DNA of 42,593 nt, taken from contig JANTFL010000008.1 in NCBI GenBank assembly GCA_024763455.1, positions 1-42,593 of the forward strand, given 5' to 3'. Positions 26,363 through 35,695 of the stretch are shown piece by piece (position 1 is the first letter of the stretch; each line of letters opens with the position of its first letter). The notes under the pieces are model-generated. The model saw nothing but the letters and a program-made list of their open reading frames with translations, did no database searches and was not told the DNA's origin. The stretch comes from Sediminispirochaeta sp. GTDB taxonomy: Bacteria > Spirochaetota > Spirochaetia > B11-G9. Both the position numbers and the translations under genes were made by a program.

Positions 26363-27360
26363 TTTTCCACCTTGATATTCCGGCTCATCAGCAGGAGGAT
26401 GAAAATTCCGGATCCCAGAAACGAAGTAAAGATACCCAAAGGGATTTCTCCGGGGAAAAGCATCCGGGCAAAGGTGTCACACAACAGGGTGAATATCCCG
26501 CCAAGAATCATACTCCCGGGTAGACTGTACCGTGTATCTGTCCTGAAAACTCTCCGTGAAATGTGGGGAATTATCAGCCCCACCCAGCTTACTATCCCGC
26601 TTACCGACACAACTGCTGCAGTTGCAGCGGTTGCCGTGAGCAGAAAAAGCAGCCGCTCCCTTTCAGGAGCAAGACCGAGAGAAAAAGCTGTTTCATCGTT
26701 AAGGCTTAAGATGTTCAGCCTCCACCGCATAAAGAGGAGGATACTAATCGAAACCGATACAGCCGGCAGAATGGTAAAAAATCCGCTCCAGGTTATACTC
26801 CAAAGCCCTCCGAGCATCCAGAATGTTATCTCGGGTAAATCCTTCATGGGATCTGCGGTATACTTGAGAATTCCGACTCCGGCGGAAAATAAAGCGGATA
26901 CAGCTATGCCTGAAAGAATCAACCGAAGCACCCATCCTCCGAATTGTACCTTTTTTGCAATTATGTACGAGATAAAAAGACCCGCTATTGCACTGACTGC
27001 TGCAGTACTCTGGATTACCCACGCGGAAGCGGAAATAAATACGATTGAAAACGCTGCTCCGAATGCAGCTCCCTGGGAAACCCCCAGAAATCCCGGTTCC
27101 ACAAGAGGGTTCGAAAAAATCATTTGAAAAACCATTCCTGCACCGGAAAGGACCACGCCGAGAAGGACCGCTGTCAGGACCCGGGGAAATCTGAGATTGA
27201 AAACCAGGCTGTGGGCAATCGGATCACTGGAGAGGGTAAAGGGGTCCAGGATACCCACCCTGGGGTATCTGCCCGCAAAGAGAGCCAGTATGGAAACTAT
27301 CACCAGCACCGAAAAGGATACTATGAGTTTCCATGAATCTTTACCCCCTCCTGTGTTCAT
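26359..27360 (-). CDS. FecCD-family ABC transporter permease
   Basis: RFPRVLTAVLLGVVLSGAGMVFQMIFSNPLVEPGFLGVSQGAAFGA; GIVSWVGLIIPHISRRV. Confidence 0.95.
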   Translation of the reverse strand: MNTGGGKDSWKLIVSFSVLVIVSILALFAGRYPRVGILDPFTLSSDPIAHSLVFNLRFPRVLTAVLLGVVLSGAGMVFQMIFSNPLVEPGFLGVSQGAAFGAAFSIVFISASAWVIQSTAAVSAIAGLFISYIIAKKVQFGGWVLRLILSGIAVSALFSAGVGILKYTADPMKDLPEITFWMLGGLWSITWSGFFTILPAVSVSISILLFMRWRLNILSLNDETAFSLGLAPERERLLFLLTATAATAAVVSVSGIVSWVGLIIPHISRRVFRTDTRYSLPGSMILGGIFTLLCDTFARMLFPGEIPLGIFTSFLGSGIFILLLMSRNIKVEK

Positions 27361-27367
27361 TATTCAC

Positions 27368-28444
27368 CTACCATCCAAGTCTAGATTTTATCTCTCTGTT
27401 ATAAACAGAATCATCCATAAAATACAACTCTTTGTAGAATTTTTCCGTTATCTCCTCCAGGTTGAAATCTTTGAAAAGTTCCGGGTCAATGGTTTTGGCA
27501 AGCCATACGGTACCAAGGATCCACCTGCTGTCAGGCTGATCCCAACTGTAAAAGTCTACAGGGAACGGAACTATCCTTCCGTTTTTTCCAGCGTTAAGAT
27601 TTTTCCATTGTTTTGAATCAAGAAGCTTCTTTGTTACCTCCTTTTCATTCTGTTTGTATGCAGCAACAAAAACATAGTCCGGGTTCCACACAGCAATCTG
27701 TTCAAGATTGACCCTGATCCACCCGTTTCCACTGACATCATCAGCCCACACTGGATCCCCTCCTGCCATCTCCACCATCCGGGTCTGTATCCAGTTCTTA
27801 GGAGGCACATTAAACGCAGTCTCTCCCCCTTTTGAGGAGTGGTAAACAAAAAGAACCTTCGGCTTTTTTTGCAGTTTCTCAGCCTGTTTTACAATCTTGT
27901 CCTGAAGATCTCTATAAAAAGAGATGATCTCGTCTGCTCTTTCCGGGTTACCAAAGACCTTTCCAAGAACCCTGAAATCCTCTTCATACTGCCGGGGATT
28001 TTCAAGCCCCATATACATTACAGGGATTCCCAACTCCTTCACAGGGTTCCCCAGATTCTTTTTCAGGTAGCTCTTGAGAATAACCAGATCAGGTTTTGTA
28101 CCCGCAATCTGCTCTACCCCGGCAGATTGATCAAGATAGATCTTTTCCGTGTACCGGGGATCTACTACAGCAGTAAAGTTTCCTTTCCCCTGATTAGTAA
28201 AACCGACACCAACTATCCTTTCAGAAGCCTCAGGAAACATGTACAGAGCATCTGCCACCATTATGGAAGCCCTCCCCGCAAAGGTGATTCGTCCCGGGAT
28301 TTTATCGAGAACGACCTTATTCCCTGTGGAATCGGTTATCTCAATGCCACTTTTGTTGTTTTCTGCATTCCCTCCAGCAAAAAGGGCTGCTGCAAGAAAA
28401 ATAAAAAGAAGGGTAAACATATGTTTTCTCATTTCAAACTCCAT
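27368..28444 (-). CDS. Periplasmic substrate-binding protein of a FecBCD/MolABC-type ABC transporter (metal complex or oxyanion; substrate unknown)
   Basis: N-terminal signal; IEITDSTGNKVVLDKIPGRI; VEQIAGTKPDLVILKSYLKKNLGNPVKELGIPVMYMGLE. Confidence 0.88.
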   Translation of the reverse strand: MEFEMRKHMFTLLFIFLAAALFAGGNAENNKSGIEITDSTGNKVVLDKIPGRITFAGRASIMVADALYMFPEASERIVGVGFTNQGKGNFTAVVDPRYTEKIYLDQSAGVEQIAGTKPDLVILKSYLKKNLGNPVKELGIPVMYMGLENPRQYEEDFRVLGKVFGNPERADEIISFYRDLQDKIVKQAEKLQKKPKVLFVYHSSKGGETAFNVPPKNWIQTRMVEMAGGDPVWADDVSGNGWIRVNLEQIAVWNPDYVFVAAYKQNEKEVTKKLLDSKQWKNLNAGKNGRIVPFPVDFYSWDQPDSRWILGTVWLAKTIDPELFKDFNLEEITEKFYKELYFMDDSVYNREIKSRLGW

Positions 28445-28548
28445 TATTTATTGGTTTATACAATGGTTAGTATATCCGTGAACCCCAAAAAGTCAAGCTC
28501 TTGGGTCCTTGCCTTTTATTCTTTAAAAAACCCCTGTATACTTACACG

Positions 28549-29121
28549 ATGAAGCTGATTGTATTCCCCGGGAATCCCGGAAAACAGTACGAAAGAACGA
28601 GGCATAATCTGCCGTGGATGGTCCTCGACACCTTCCTTGAGGGGAAAAATCTTCTTTGGAAAACCAAATTCAATGCCCGGTGGTGCTCTCTGCAGGAAAA
28701 GGGAGAAAAAACAGTTCTCTTGAAGCCCCAAACATACATGAATCTTACCGGGAAAAGCGTTCAAAGCGCTGCGGCTTTCTTCAAGATTACTGCTGGACAG
28801 ATTATGGTGCTCCACGATGATCTGGAACTTGATTTTGGATTTCTCTCCATAAAAAAGGGAGGGGGAGCCGGAGGTCACAATGGTCTGCGCTCCATAGCGT
28901 CCAGTCTCGGAAGCAAAGATTTTTACCGCCTGAGAATGGGAATTTCAAGACCCAAAAGACAACAGCCTGCCTCCTATGTCCTGGACAGATTCAGCAGAGA
29001 AGAGGAAGCGGAACTTCCAGATTTTTTAAAGGCAGCCTCTGCAATACTTGATGTGTGGGTTAAAAACGAAGCAGAGGCCTTTAAAGAACGGTTTGGCAAA
29101 TGCCATTACTCCAGAGTATAA
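28549..29121 (+). CDS. pth: Peptidyl-tRNA hydrolase
   Basis: VFPGNPGKQYERTRHNLPWMVLD, LLKPQTYMNLTGKSV, LHDDLELDFGFLSIKKGGGAGGHNGLRSI, YRLRMGISRP. Confidence 0.96.
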   Translation: MKLIVFPGNPGKQYERTRHNLPWMVLDTFLEGKNLLWKTKFNARWCSLQEKGEKTVLLKPQTYMNLTGKSVQSAAAFFKITAGQIMVLHDDLELDFGFLSIKKGGGAGGHNGLRSIASSLGSKDFYRLRMGISRPKRQQPASYVLDRFSREEEAELPDFLKAASAILDVWVKNEAEAFKERFGKCHYSRV

Positions 29122-29182
29122 AACTGCAGGACCGCCATCCGTTACGTTGTTTTATTATACGGAACAGAGTTTCGGATAATGC

Positions 29183-29211
29183 TTGATTTATCACTCCAAC
29201 TGTATGATAAT
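29183..29211 (+). promoter_or_regulatory. Possible sigma70-like promoter TTGATT-N17-GATAAT upstream of ptb-buk
   Basis: -35 29183-29188, -10 29206-29211, 17-bp spacer, start codon at 29235. Confidence 0.4.
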
Positions 29212-29234
29212 GAAGTTTCAAGGAGTAAATTCCC

Positions 29235-30149
29235 ATGATACAAGAGTTCTCTGATATATATACGCTACTCGATAACAGCAAACCGAGAAGAGCTGCTGTT
29301 GCTGCTGCAAACGATAAAGATGTACTCGCTGCAGTAAAGGAGGCGGAGGAACGGGAGATTATTATTCCTGTTCTTTTAGGCAGCAGGAAAAAAATCGAAG
29401 CTGTTCTTGAGAAGCTTTCCTATGACTTCCATGGAGAGATTGTCGATAGAGAAGGAGATACCGAAACGGCTGAAGAAGCCGTAAAAATGATCTCCGCAGG
29501 AAAAGCGGATATACTGGTAAAAGGATACCTTGCATCCTCCATTCTGATGAAAGCAGTTCTAAACAAAGAATGGGGACTTCGTTCCGGACACCTTCTCAGC
29601 CACATCGGCTACATACAGCCCCAGAATCTTAAAAAAATCATTATGATAACCGACAGCGGCATGAATATCCTTCCTGATCTTAATGAAAAGAAAGCAATCC
29701 TCGAAAATGCAGTTGAGGTTGCCCACTGTATGGGAATAGAAACCCCCAAAGCAGCAGTCTTAAGCACCGTTGAAACGGTAAATCCGGCAATACCCTCTAC
29801 GATGGATGCCGCAGTTCTGACCATGATGAATAAACGGGGGCAGATCAAGGGGTGTCTGGTTGACGGACCTCTGGCTATGGACAATGCAATCAGTAAGCAA
29901 GCTGCCAGACACAAGGGAATAGAAAGCGAGGTTGCAGGTGATCCGGATATCATTCTGGTTCCCAATCTGGAAACCGGCAACTCGATATACAAAGCGCTCC
30001 ATTACTACAGTGATGCAAAATTTGCAGGGACCATAGCAGGAGCATCCGCACCAATCGTTTTAACATCCCGAAGCGACAGCGCCGAAACAAAATTAAACTC
30101 AATTGCCCTTTCTGCTTATATATCAATCAATAAAGGAGTAAAACAATGA
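29235..30149 (+). CDS. ptb: Phosphate butyryltransferase / phosphate acyltransferase
   Basis: ADILVKGYLASSILMKAVLNKEWGLRSGHLLSHI, MITDSGMNILPDL, VDGPLAMDNAIS, DIILVPNLETGNSIYKAL; followed by butyrate kinase. Confidence 0.92.
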   Translation: MIQEFSDIYTLLDNSKPRRAAVAAANDKDVLAAVKEAEEREIIIPVLLGSRKKIEAVLEKLSYDFHGEIVDREGDTETAEEAVKMISAGKADILVKGYLASSILMKAVLNKEWGLRSGHLLSHIGYIQPQNLKKIIMITDSGMNILPDLNEKKAILENAVEVAHCMGIETPKAAVLSTVETVNPAIPSTMDAAVLTMMNKRGQIKGCLVDGPLAMDNAISKQAARHKGIESEVAGDPDIILVPNLETGNSIYKALHYYSDAKFAGTIAGASAPIVLTSRSDSAETKLNSIALSAYISINKGVKQ

Positions 30150-31213
30150 GACACAAAGTTCTGGTAATAAATCCAGGGTCCACCTCAACAAAGATTGCTG
30201 TTTTCGAAGATGAAAAAGAGATCCTGACAGAAACAATACGCCATGATCATGGAACTCTTTCACAATTTGAAACCATAACAGATCAGTATGAGTTCAGAAC
30301 AGGAATAATTGTAGAGACACTGAAAAATAATAGTATAGAGACATCATCCCTTTCTGCTGTTATCGGCAGGGGAGGTCTTTTGAATCCCATCCCCGGCGGA
30401 GTCTGGAATGTTAACAAAAAGATGCTTGCAGATCTGAAAGCCGGGGTAATGGGGGAACATGCATCAAATTTAGGCGGTATAATTGCTTTTAATCTTGCTG
30501 AAAAAGAGGGAATTCCAAGTTATATAGCCGATCCGGTAGTTGTTGATGAACTGGATGACCTCGCCCGGGTCTCAGGGCACCCTCATATAAAACGGTTGTC
30601 GATCTTTCATGCATTGAATCAGAAAGCCAGTGCCCGGAGAGCTGCAGCGGAGCTGGGGAAAGGATATGAACAGTGCAATTTTATCGTAGCCCACATGGGG
30701 GGAGGAATTTCTGTAGGCGCACACAGAAAAGGTGCGGTTATAGATGTAAACAATGCCCTAAACGGTGATGGCCCTTTTTCTCCGGAACGGAGCGGCGGAC
30801 TTCCGGCAGGACAGCTGACCGAAATCTGTTTCAGCGGGAAGTACTCCAAAAAAGAAGTTCTCAAGATGCTTAAAGGAAACGGAGGACTCAAGGCATACCT
30901 GGGCACTGCTGACGGAAGCAAAGTTGAAAATAAAATCGATAGTGGTGACGAAACAGCTTTGCTCATATACAGAGCTATGGGATATCAGGTTGCCAAGGAA
31001 ATCGGGGCACTGGCAGCTGCGCTTAAAGGCAAAGTTGACGGAATTATCCTTACCGGAGGACTTGTCTACAGCAAACTGCTGACGGCTTTTATAAAAGAGC
31101 ACATCTCATTCCTGGGCAGAATCTTCGAATATCCCGGAGAAAACGAGATGGAAGCTTTAAGAGACGGTGCTCTCAGGGTGTTGCGGGGGATAGAAACTCC
31201 GAGAAATTATTAA
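30146..31213 (+). CDS. buk: Butyrate kinase
   Basis: VLVINPGSTSTKIAVFEDEKEI, RGGLLNPIPGGVWNVN, NFIVAHMGGGISVGAHRKGAVIDVNNALNGDGPFSPERSGGLP. Confidence 0.97.
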   Translation: MRHKVLVINPGSTSTKIAVFEDEKEILTETIRHDHGTLSQFETITDQYEFRTGIIVETLKNNSIETSSLSAVIGRGGLLNPIPGGVWNVNKKMLADLKAGVMGEHASNLGGIIAFNLAEKEGIPSYIADPVVVDELDDLARVSGHPHIKRLSIFHALNQKASARRAAAELGKGYEQCNFIVAHMGGGISVGAHRKGAVIDVNNALNGDGPFSPERSGGLPAGQLTEICFSGKYSKKEVLKMLKGNGGLKAYLGTADGSKVENKIDSGDETALLIYRAMGYQVAKEIGALAAALKGKVDGIILTGGLVYSKLLTAFIKEHISFLGRIFEYPGENEMEALRDGALRVLRGIETPRNY

Positions 31214-31273
31214 TTTCATTTTCCTTGCAGTGGAGCTCTTAATTTCCTATCATTTAGGTAGAGGAGTTAAGGA

Positions 31274-31837
31274 ATGCTCGTTGAAGCTGAAATTTGGACA
31301 ATTGCACGAAATGATCAGGGAAACGCAGTCCTTGTCAGACCTCTCGGTTCTGATACTGCAGTCCCGATCTTTATAGGACAGCTGGAAGCTCAATCCATCC
31401 TTATAGGGATGGGGAACGTTCCCATGCCCAGACCTTTAACCCATGATCTTTTTCTCAATCTTTTTAAAAAGCTTAAGGCAGAAGTCGACCGGATAGAAAT
31501 AACTTCTTTAAAAGAGGGGACCTTTTTTTCCAGAATTATAATCAACTTCGAAGGGGGGAAACACGTTATTGATGCCCGTCCTTCAGATTCCCTGGGAATA
31601 GCCACCCGCTGTAAATGCCCGATCTTTATTGATGAAACAATAGTTGACGAAGCCGGGGTTATGCTGAGCACTATCACCGAAAAGAAGCTCCCAAGCAGGG
31701 AGGAGGTCCTTGAATCAGAACTGAAGCTTCTGCAAAAAGAGCTTGAAAAAGCTGTCGAAATGGAGAATTATGAGGAAGCAGCAAGGCTCAGAGACCTAAT
31801 AAAACGACTGGAAGAAGGATTAAACAAAGATAAGTGA
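31274..31837 (+). CDS. Bifunctional nuclease family protein (DUF151) with C-terminal UVR motif
   Basis: VLVRPLGSDTAVPIFIGQLEAQSIL, DARPSDSLGIATRCKCPIFIDE; C-terminal EKAVEMENYEEAARLRDLIKRLE. Confidence 0.94.
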   Translation: MLVEAEIWTIARNDQGNAVLVRPLGSDTAVPIFIGQLEAQSILIGMGNVPMPRPLTHDLFLNLFKKLKAEVDRIEITSLKEGTFFSRIIINFEGGKHVIDARPSDSLGIATRCKCPIFIDETIVDEAGVMLSTITEKKLPSREEVLESELKLLQKELEKAVEMENYEEAARLRDLIKRLEEGLNKDK

Positions 31838-34800
31838 TAGTAAAAACAGACAACAGAATTAAAAGTATTGAAGGATTCCTGGATAATACAATACTCACCA
31901 AAGCAGAAACCGTATCTCTTCTTTTACTGGAAGAGATCTTTTATTATCTCATGGACCTTTTCGGTGTAGAGAGAGCAGATACGAATGAATTTGAAGATAC
32001 AATGGAGCTATTTTCAAAGGATTTTAGAAAACTCATAAGCAACGATGCGGTTCCTCCGGATAAGGAAGAGGATCTTATCATTCTTTATCTTTTTAACCGC
32101 AATCCGGCATTAAAAAAAATTGAAGAGCTCATCAGTGATACATCACTGGAATCAAAGTCAGGGTATCCTGCTGTACTTACCGGTTTTACGTTCTCTGATA
32201 ACGGTGAGGGTGAAAACATAATCAGCTTTCTGCTAAAACCGGTACTTTATGCTCCCGAGGACCTTGAAAAACAGCTCCAGTACATACTCGAGAACTGGGG
32301 GGAGTTTATTATTCCCTTTATTGACCGAATAAAAAGGGGACTTGATTTCTTCAGAGAGGAGAGAAAACCGCAGTTCCCTCCCGGTCCGGGGCCCAGCAAA
32401 GTAATAACCTATGGAGATGAGGCTGACGGTGACAATTTCAGCCAAGATACCCACTGGATGCCTAATGTTATAATGATTGCAAAAAGTACCTTTGTATGGA
32501 TGGATCAGCTCTCTAAACAATACGGCAGAAGTATAACCCGTCTTGATCAGATACCCGATTCCGAACTGAAGCTCCTTTCATCCAGAGGAATAAACACACT
32601 GTGGCTGATAGGACTCTGGGAAAGGAGTGAGGCCTCAAGAAAGATAAAAAATGCCTGTGGTAATCCCGATGCCGCACCATCGGCCTATGCTCTAAAAAAC
32701 TACGAGATTGCAGACGAGCTGGGGGGGTGGGAAGCCCTGCACAACCTTAAGGGGAGGTGTTTGTCCTTCGGTATCCGTCTTGCAAGTGATATGGTACCGA
32801 ATCACACCGGAATTGATTCTGACTGGGTAAGAGAGTATCCCGACAGATTCATCCAGCTGGGGGAATCTCCTTTTCCGGGATATACCTTTAATGGTATGAA
32901 CCTTTCTGACAGTCCCGGTACCGGAATCTTTCTCGAGGATCATTATTATGACAAAACCGATGCTGCTGTTGTGTTCAAACATATAGACTATAATACAGGG
33001 AAGGTCCGCTACATTTACCACGGCAACGATGGTACCTCCATGCCGTGGAACGACACAGCCCAGCTGAATTATCTGGATGCAGAGGTCAGGGAAGCAGTAA
33101 TCAGAACTGTTGTACATGTCGCATCCACCTTCCCGGTAATCAGATTCGATGCAGCAATGACTCTGGCAAAAAAACATATCCAGAGGCTCTGGTACCCCGC
33201 CCCGGGCCAGGGGGGAGACATTCCGAGCAGAGCTGAACACGGGTTATCAAATGATGAGTTCAACAGGCTGATCCCCAGAGAATTCTGGAAAGAGGTAGTG
33301 GAGAGAGTTGCGCAGGAAGCTCCTGATACCCTTCTGCTGGCCGAAGCATTCTGGATGATGGAGGGGTATTTTGTTAAAAACCTCGGTATGCACAGGGTGT
33401 ATAACAGTGCTTTTATGAACATGCTTAAAAACGAGGAAAACGGCAAATACAGACAGACAATAAAAAATACCCTTACTCACGACCCGGAAATCCTCAAACG
33501 GTTTGTTAACTTTATGAATAATCCCGATGAAGATACAGCGGTTCTGCAGTTTGGCAGGGGAGACAAATATTTTGCCGTCTGCACTATGCTGGCCACCCTG
33601 CCGGGACTGCCTATGATCGGCCATGGCCAGATTGAAGGCTTTGAAGAAAAATACGGTATGGAATACCGGAAGGCATACTTCAACGAAACTCCGGATCAGG
33701 ATTTTATAGCAAGACATGAAAGAGAGATATTCCCCTTGATGAAACGAAGATACCTTTTCTCCGAGGCTGCATTCTTTCTACTGTATGACCTTGTTGAAGA
33801 AAACGGGGGGGTCAACGAGAATGTTTTTGTCTGGTCGAACAAATTCAGAGACCAGTATTCTCTTACTGCAGTCAACAACTCTTTTGAGTCTGCTTCGGGA
33901 AGGATTTACCACTCGGTTTTAAAAAAAGAACGGGAATCCGGCAGACTTGTCTCTTTTTCCATTTTTCAGGCCCTGGATCTTGAAGAAGGGGAGAACAACT
34001 TTGTATATTTCAACGAAATAAATTCCGGACTTACCTACATTCAGTCTACCGGAGAGATTCTTTCAAAAGGGATCTACATAGAGCTTAACGGGTATGGTAA
34101 GAATGTTTTCTGTGATTTTACACGGGTAACTGACACTGACGGCTCATGGAGGCAGATAGCAGAATCCCTGGGAGGTAAAGGTACAAAAGATATCAACCGG
34201 GAGAAACGGAAACTCAAACTTCAACCAGCCGGGGAGGCTCTTCAAGCACTCCTTACCGGAAGGAACATGGAGCGCTGGCTTTCCTCTATAGAGAAGAAAG
34301 AATTTTCCCCCTTTATCAAACAGATCCAAAAAGGATTGGAACAGCTTTATTCGCTGTTAAGTAACACCGGACTCCTGCCTCAAAGGGGGGGAGCTCCGGA
34401 GGATAACTTTTCCCGTGAATGCATAAAACTAGAACAGCTCCTTAAAGGGGATGAATTAATGAATTCATACATCCCTGAAGGGATTGTAATAATGCCTGAA
34501 TCTCCCTATCTCCTCCTTGTCCGGCTTGTTCTTGCCCCGGTCTTTGAACCATTTTTCGATAACGAGTACTTTGCTCCGGCAGTTCAGGAATTTATTGAGG
34601 ATATGGACCTGGGGGAAATTTTAAAAACTGTTCTGCCGGCTGATCTGTTCTCCGGAGAAGAAAAAGATGAAATCATCTCACTCCTCATGATAGCATCAAG
34701 TTTTAACCCCGCAGCTCCTGTAAAAGAGGAGCTTCTGCACATACTTACTGCTTTCCCATTTGTAAAGAACTATCTTGGGATCAACCACTGGGAGGGGGTG

Positions 34801-34965
34801 ACATGGTTTAAAAGGGAGCCGTTTCAAACATTCACGTGGTGGATTTACCTCCTTTACAGGATGGAGGGAAACATGCTTTCGGAGCAACTCAAGTCCTTGA
34901 TTAAGAAATGGATTCTGGGTGAAGAAAAATCCGGCTGCAATTTGGACAAACTACTGGAATTTTAA
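31834..34965 (+). CDS. Large (1043 aa) alpha-amylase-superfamily (GH13-like) protein (GTG start, overlaps DUF151 gene)
   Basis: Region I ASDMVPNHTG, region II VIRFDAAMTLAKKH, region III TLLLAEAFW; region IV position reads FVNFMNNPDED. Confidence 0.85.
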   Translation: MIVKTDNRIKSIEGFLDNTILTKAETVSLLLLEEIFYYLMDLFGVERADTNEFEDTMELFSKDFRKLISNDAVPPDKEEDLIILYLFNRNPALKKIEELISDTSLESKSGYPAVLTGFTFSDNGEGENIISFLLKPVLYAPEDLEKQLQYILENWGEFIIPFIDRIKRGLDFFREERKPQFPPGPGPSKVITYGDEADGDNFSQDTHWMPNVIMIAKSTFVWMDQLSKQYGRSITRLDQIPDSELKLLSSRGINTLWLIGLWERSEASRKIKNACGNPDAAPSAYALKNYEIADELGGWEALHNLKGRCLSFGIRLASDMVPNHTGIDSDWVREYPDRFIQLGESPFPGYTFNGMNLSDSPGTGIFLEDHYYDKTDAAVVFKHIDYNTGKVRYIYHGNDGTSMPWNDTAQLNYLDAEVREAVIRTVVHVASTFPVIRFDAAMTLAKKHIQRLWYPAPGQGGDIPSRAEHGLSNDEFNRLIPREFWKEVVERVAQEAPDTLLLAEAFWMMEGYFVKNLGMHRVYNSAFMNMLKNEENGKYRQTIKNTLTHDPEILKRFVNFMNNPDEDTAVLQFGRGDKYFAVCTMLATLPGLPMIGHGQIEGFEEKYGMEYRKAYFNETPDQDFIARHEREIFPLMKRRYLFSEAAFFLLYDLVEENGGVNENVFVWSNKFRDQYSLTAVNNSFESASGRIYHSVLKKERESGRLVSFSIFQALDLEEGENNFVYFNEINSGLTYIQSTGEILSKGIYIELNGYGKNVFCDFTRVTDTDGSWRQIAESLGGKGTKDINREKRKLKLQPAGEALQALLTGRNMERWLSSIEKKEFSPFIKQIQKGLEQLYSLLSNTGLLPQRGGAPEDNFSRECIKLEQLLKGDELMNSYIPEGIVIMPESPYLLLVRLVLAPVFEPFFDNEYFAPAVQEFIEDMDLGEILKTVLPADLFSGEEKDEIISLLMIASSFNPAAPVKEELLHILTAFPFVKNYLGINHWEGVTWFKREPFQTFTWWIYLLYRMEGNMLSEQLKSLIKKWILGEEKSGCNLDKLLEF

Positions 34966-34989
34966 GAGATTTGCCGTTACTATTACCCG

Positions 34990-35649
34990 ATGAGTAAACG
35001 TATTTTAATTACCGGACAGAACAGCCTGCTGAGTAAGCATCTTTCAGATATATTTATCCAGGAAACCGGATACTCCGTTGTGACTACTCTTGCAGGTACT
35101 GCACAGCAGAAAAAGGGGAAGGGGAGCAGAACAGTATTATGGAATACCAGATCCCCGCTGTCTGCGAAGAACGTAGTCCTCGAAGCAGCTGCTCCGGAAG
35201 GAATTATCAACGAAGCAGTTGTCCTTTTTGAATCACCCAAAATTCTCAACCCGTTTCATGAAATCACTGCTGCAGATATAGAGCAATCCATAGATTACCA
35301 GATTAAAAGCAACCTTTTTATTGTGAAAGAGATCCTCCGCTACTTCCAAAACAGCGGGAGTGCATCCACCCTGTCTCTGGTTACGTATCAAGGGGGGATA
35401 GATGTTCTCCCCCCTCTGGAAGCCTTATCTTCCGGAGGGTTTGACAGTTTTGTCAAAGCTCTTTTCACTTTTTATCAGAATGAAAAACTCTCTATTAATG
35501 GGTACTTCTGTGCATCTGCAGAACCAAAGGAATATTCAGAGTTTATTTACAAAACCATAGCAGAGAGAAACAAACCGGTACATGGCAAGTTTTATACATA
35601 CCCTGAAAAAAATGTTCTTTCAGCACTCGGACTTGCCAAAAAACACTAA
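34990..35649 (+). CDS. Rossmann-like SDR-related protein with degenerate catalytic motif
   Basis: KRILITGQNSLLSKHLSDIFI N-terminus and NLFIVKEILRYFQNSGSASTLSLVTYQGG; YxxxK position reads DSFVK. Confidence 0.6.
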   Translation: MSKRILITGQNSLLSKHLSDIFIQETGYSVVTTLAGTAQQKKGKGSRTVLWNTRSPLSAKNVVLEAAAPEGIINEAVVLFESPKILNPFHEITAADIEQSIDYQIKSNLFIVKEILRYFQNSGSASTLSLVTYQGGIDVLPPLEALSSGGFDSFVKALFTFYQNEKLSINGYFCASAEPKEYSEFIYKTIAERNKPVHGKFYTYPEKNVLSALGLAKKH

Positions 35650-35659
35650 CCCTTTCGGG

Positions 35660-35688
35660 TTGATTCATGCATAGTAATAAGGTATTGT
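35660..35688 (+). promoter_or_regulatory. Promoter candidate TTGATT-N17-TATTGT placing the TSS at the DAACS start codon
   Basis: -35 35660-35665, -10 35683-35688, ATG at 35696; no SD in the intervening TCTCTCT. Confidence 0.5.
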
Positions 35689-35695
35689 TCTCTCT

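Noticed and set aside
25589-27127. 512-aa plus-strand ORF antisense to the FecCD permease and ATPase genes
   Set aside because: Both antisense genes have strong family motifs. The plus-strand translation shows no domain and looks low-complexity in Ser/Arg/Pro/Ile, typical of a shadow ORF.
28445-28548. Riboswitch (e.g. cobalamin) upstream of the FecBCD-type operon
   Set aside because: The approximately 100-bp spacer is too short and lacks any recognisable B12-box or other conserved riboswitch core.
27839-28552. 237-aa plus-strand ORF opposite the ABC binding-protein gene
   Set aside because: Opposite a motif-supported gene and overlaps the pth start; no domain or SD.
32692-33240. 182-aa minus-strand ORF within the GH13-like gene
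   Set aside because: Antisense to conserved GH13 regions; shadow ORF.
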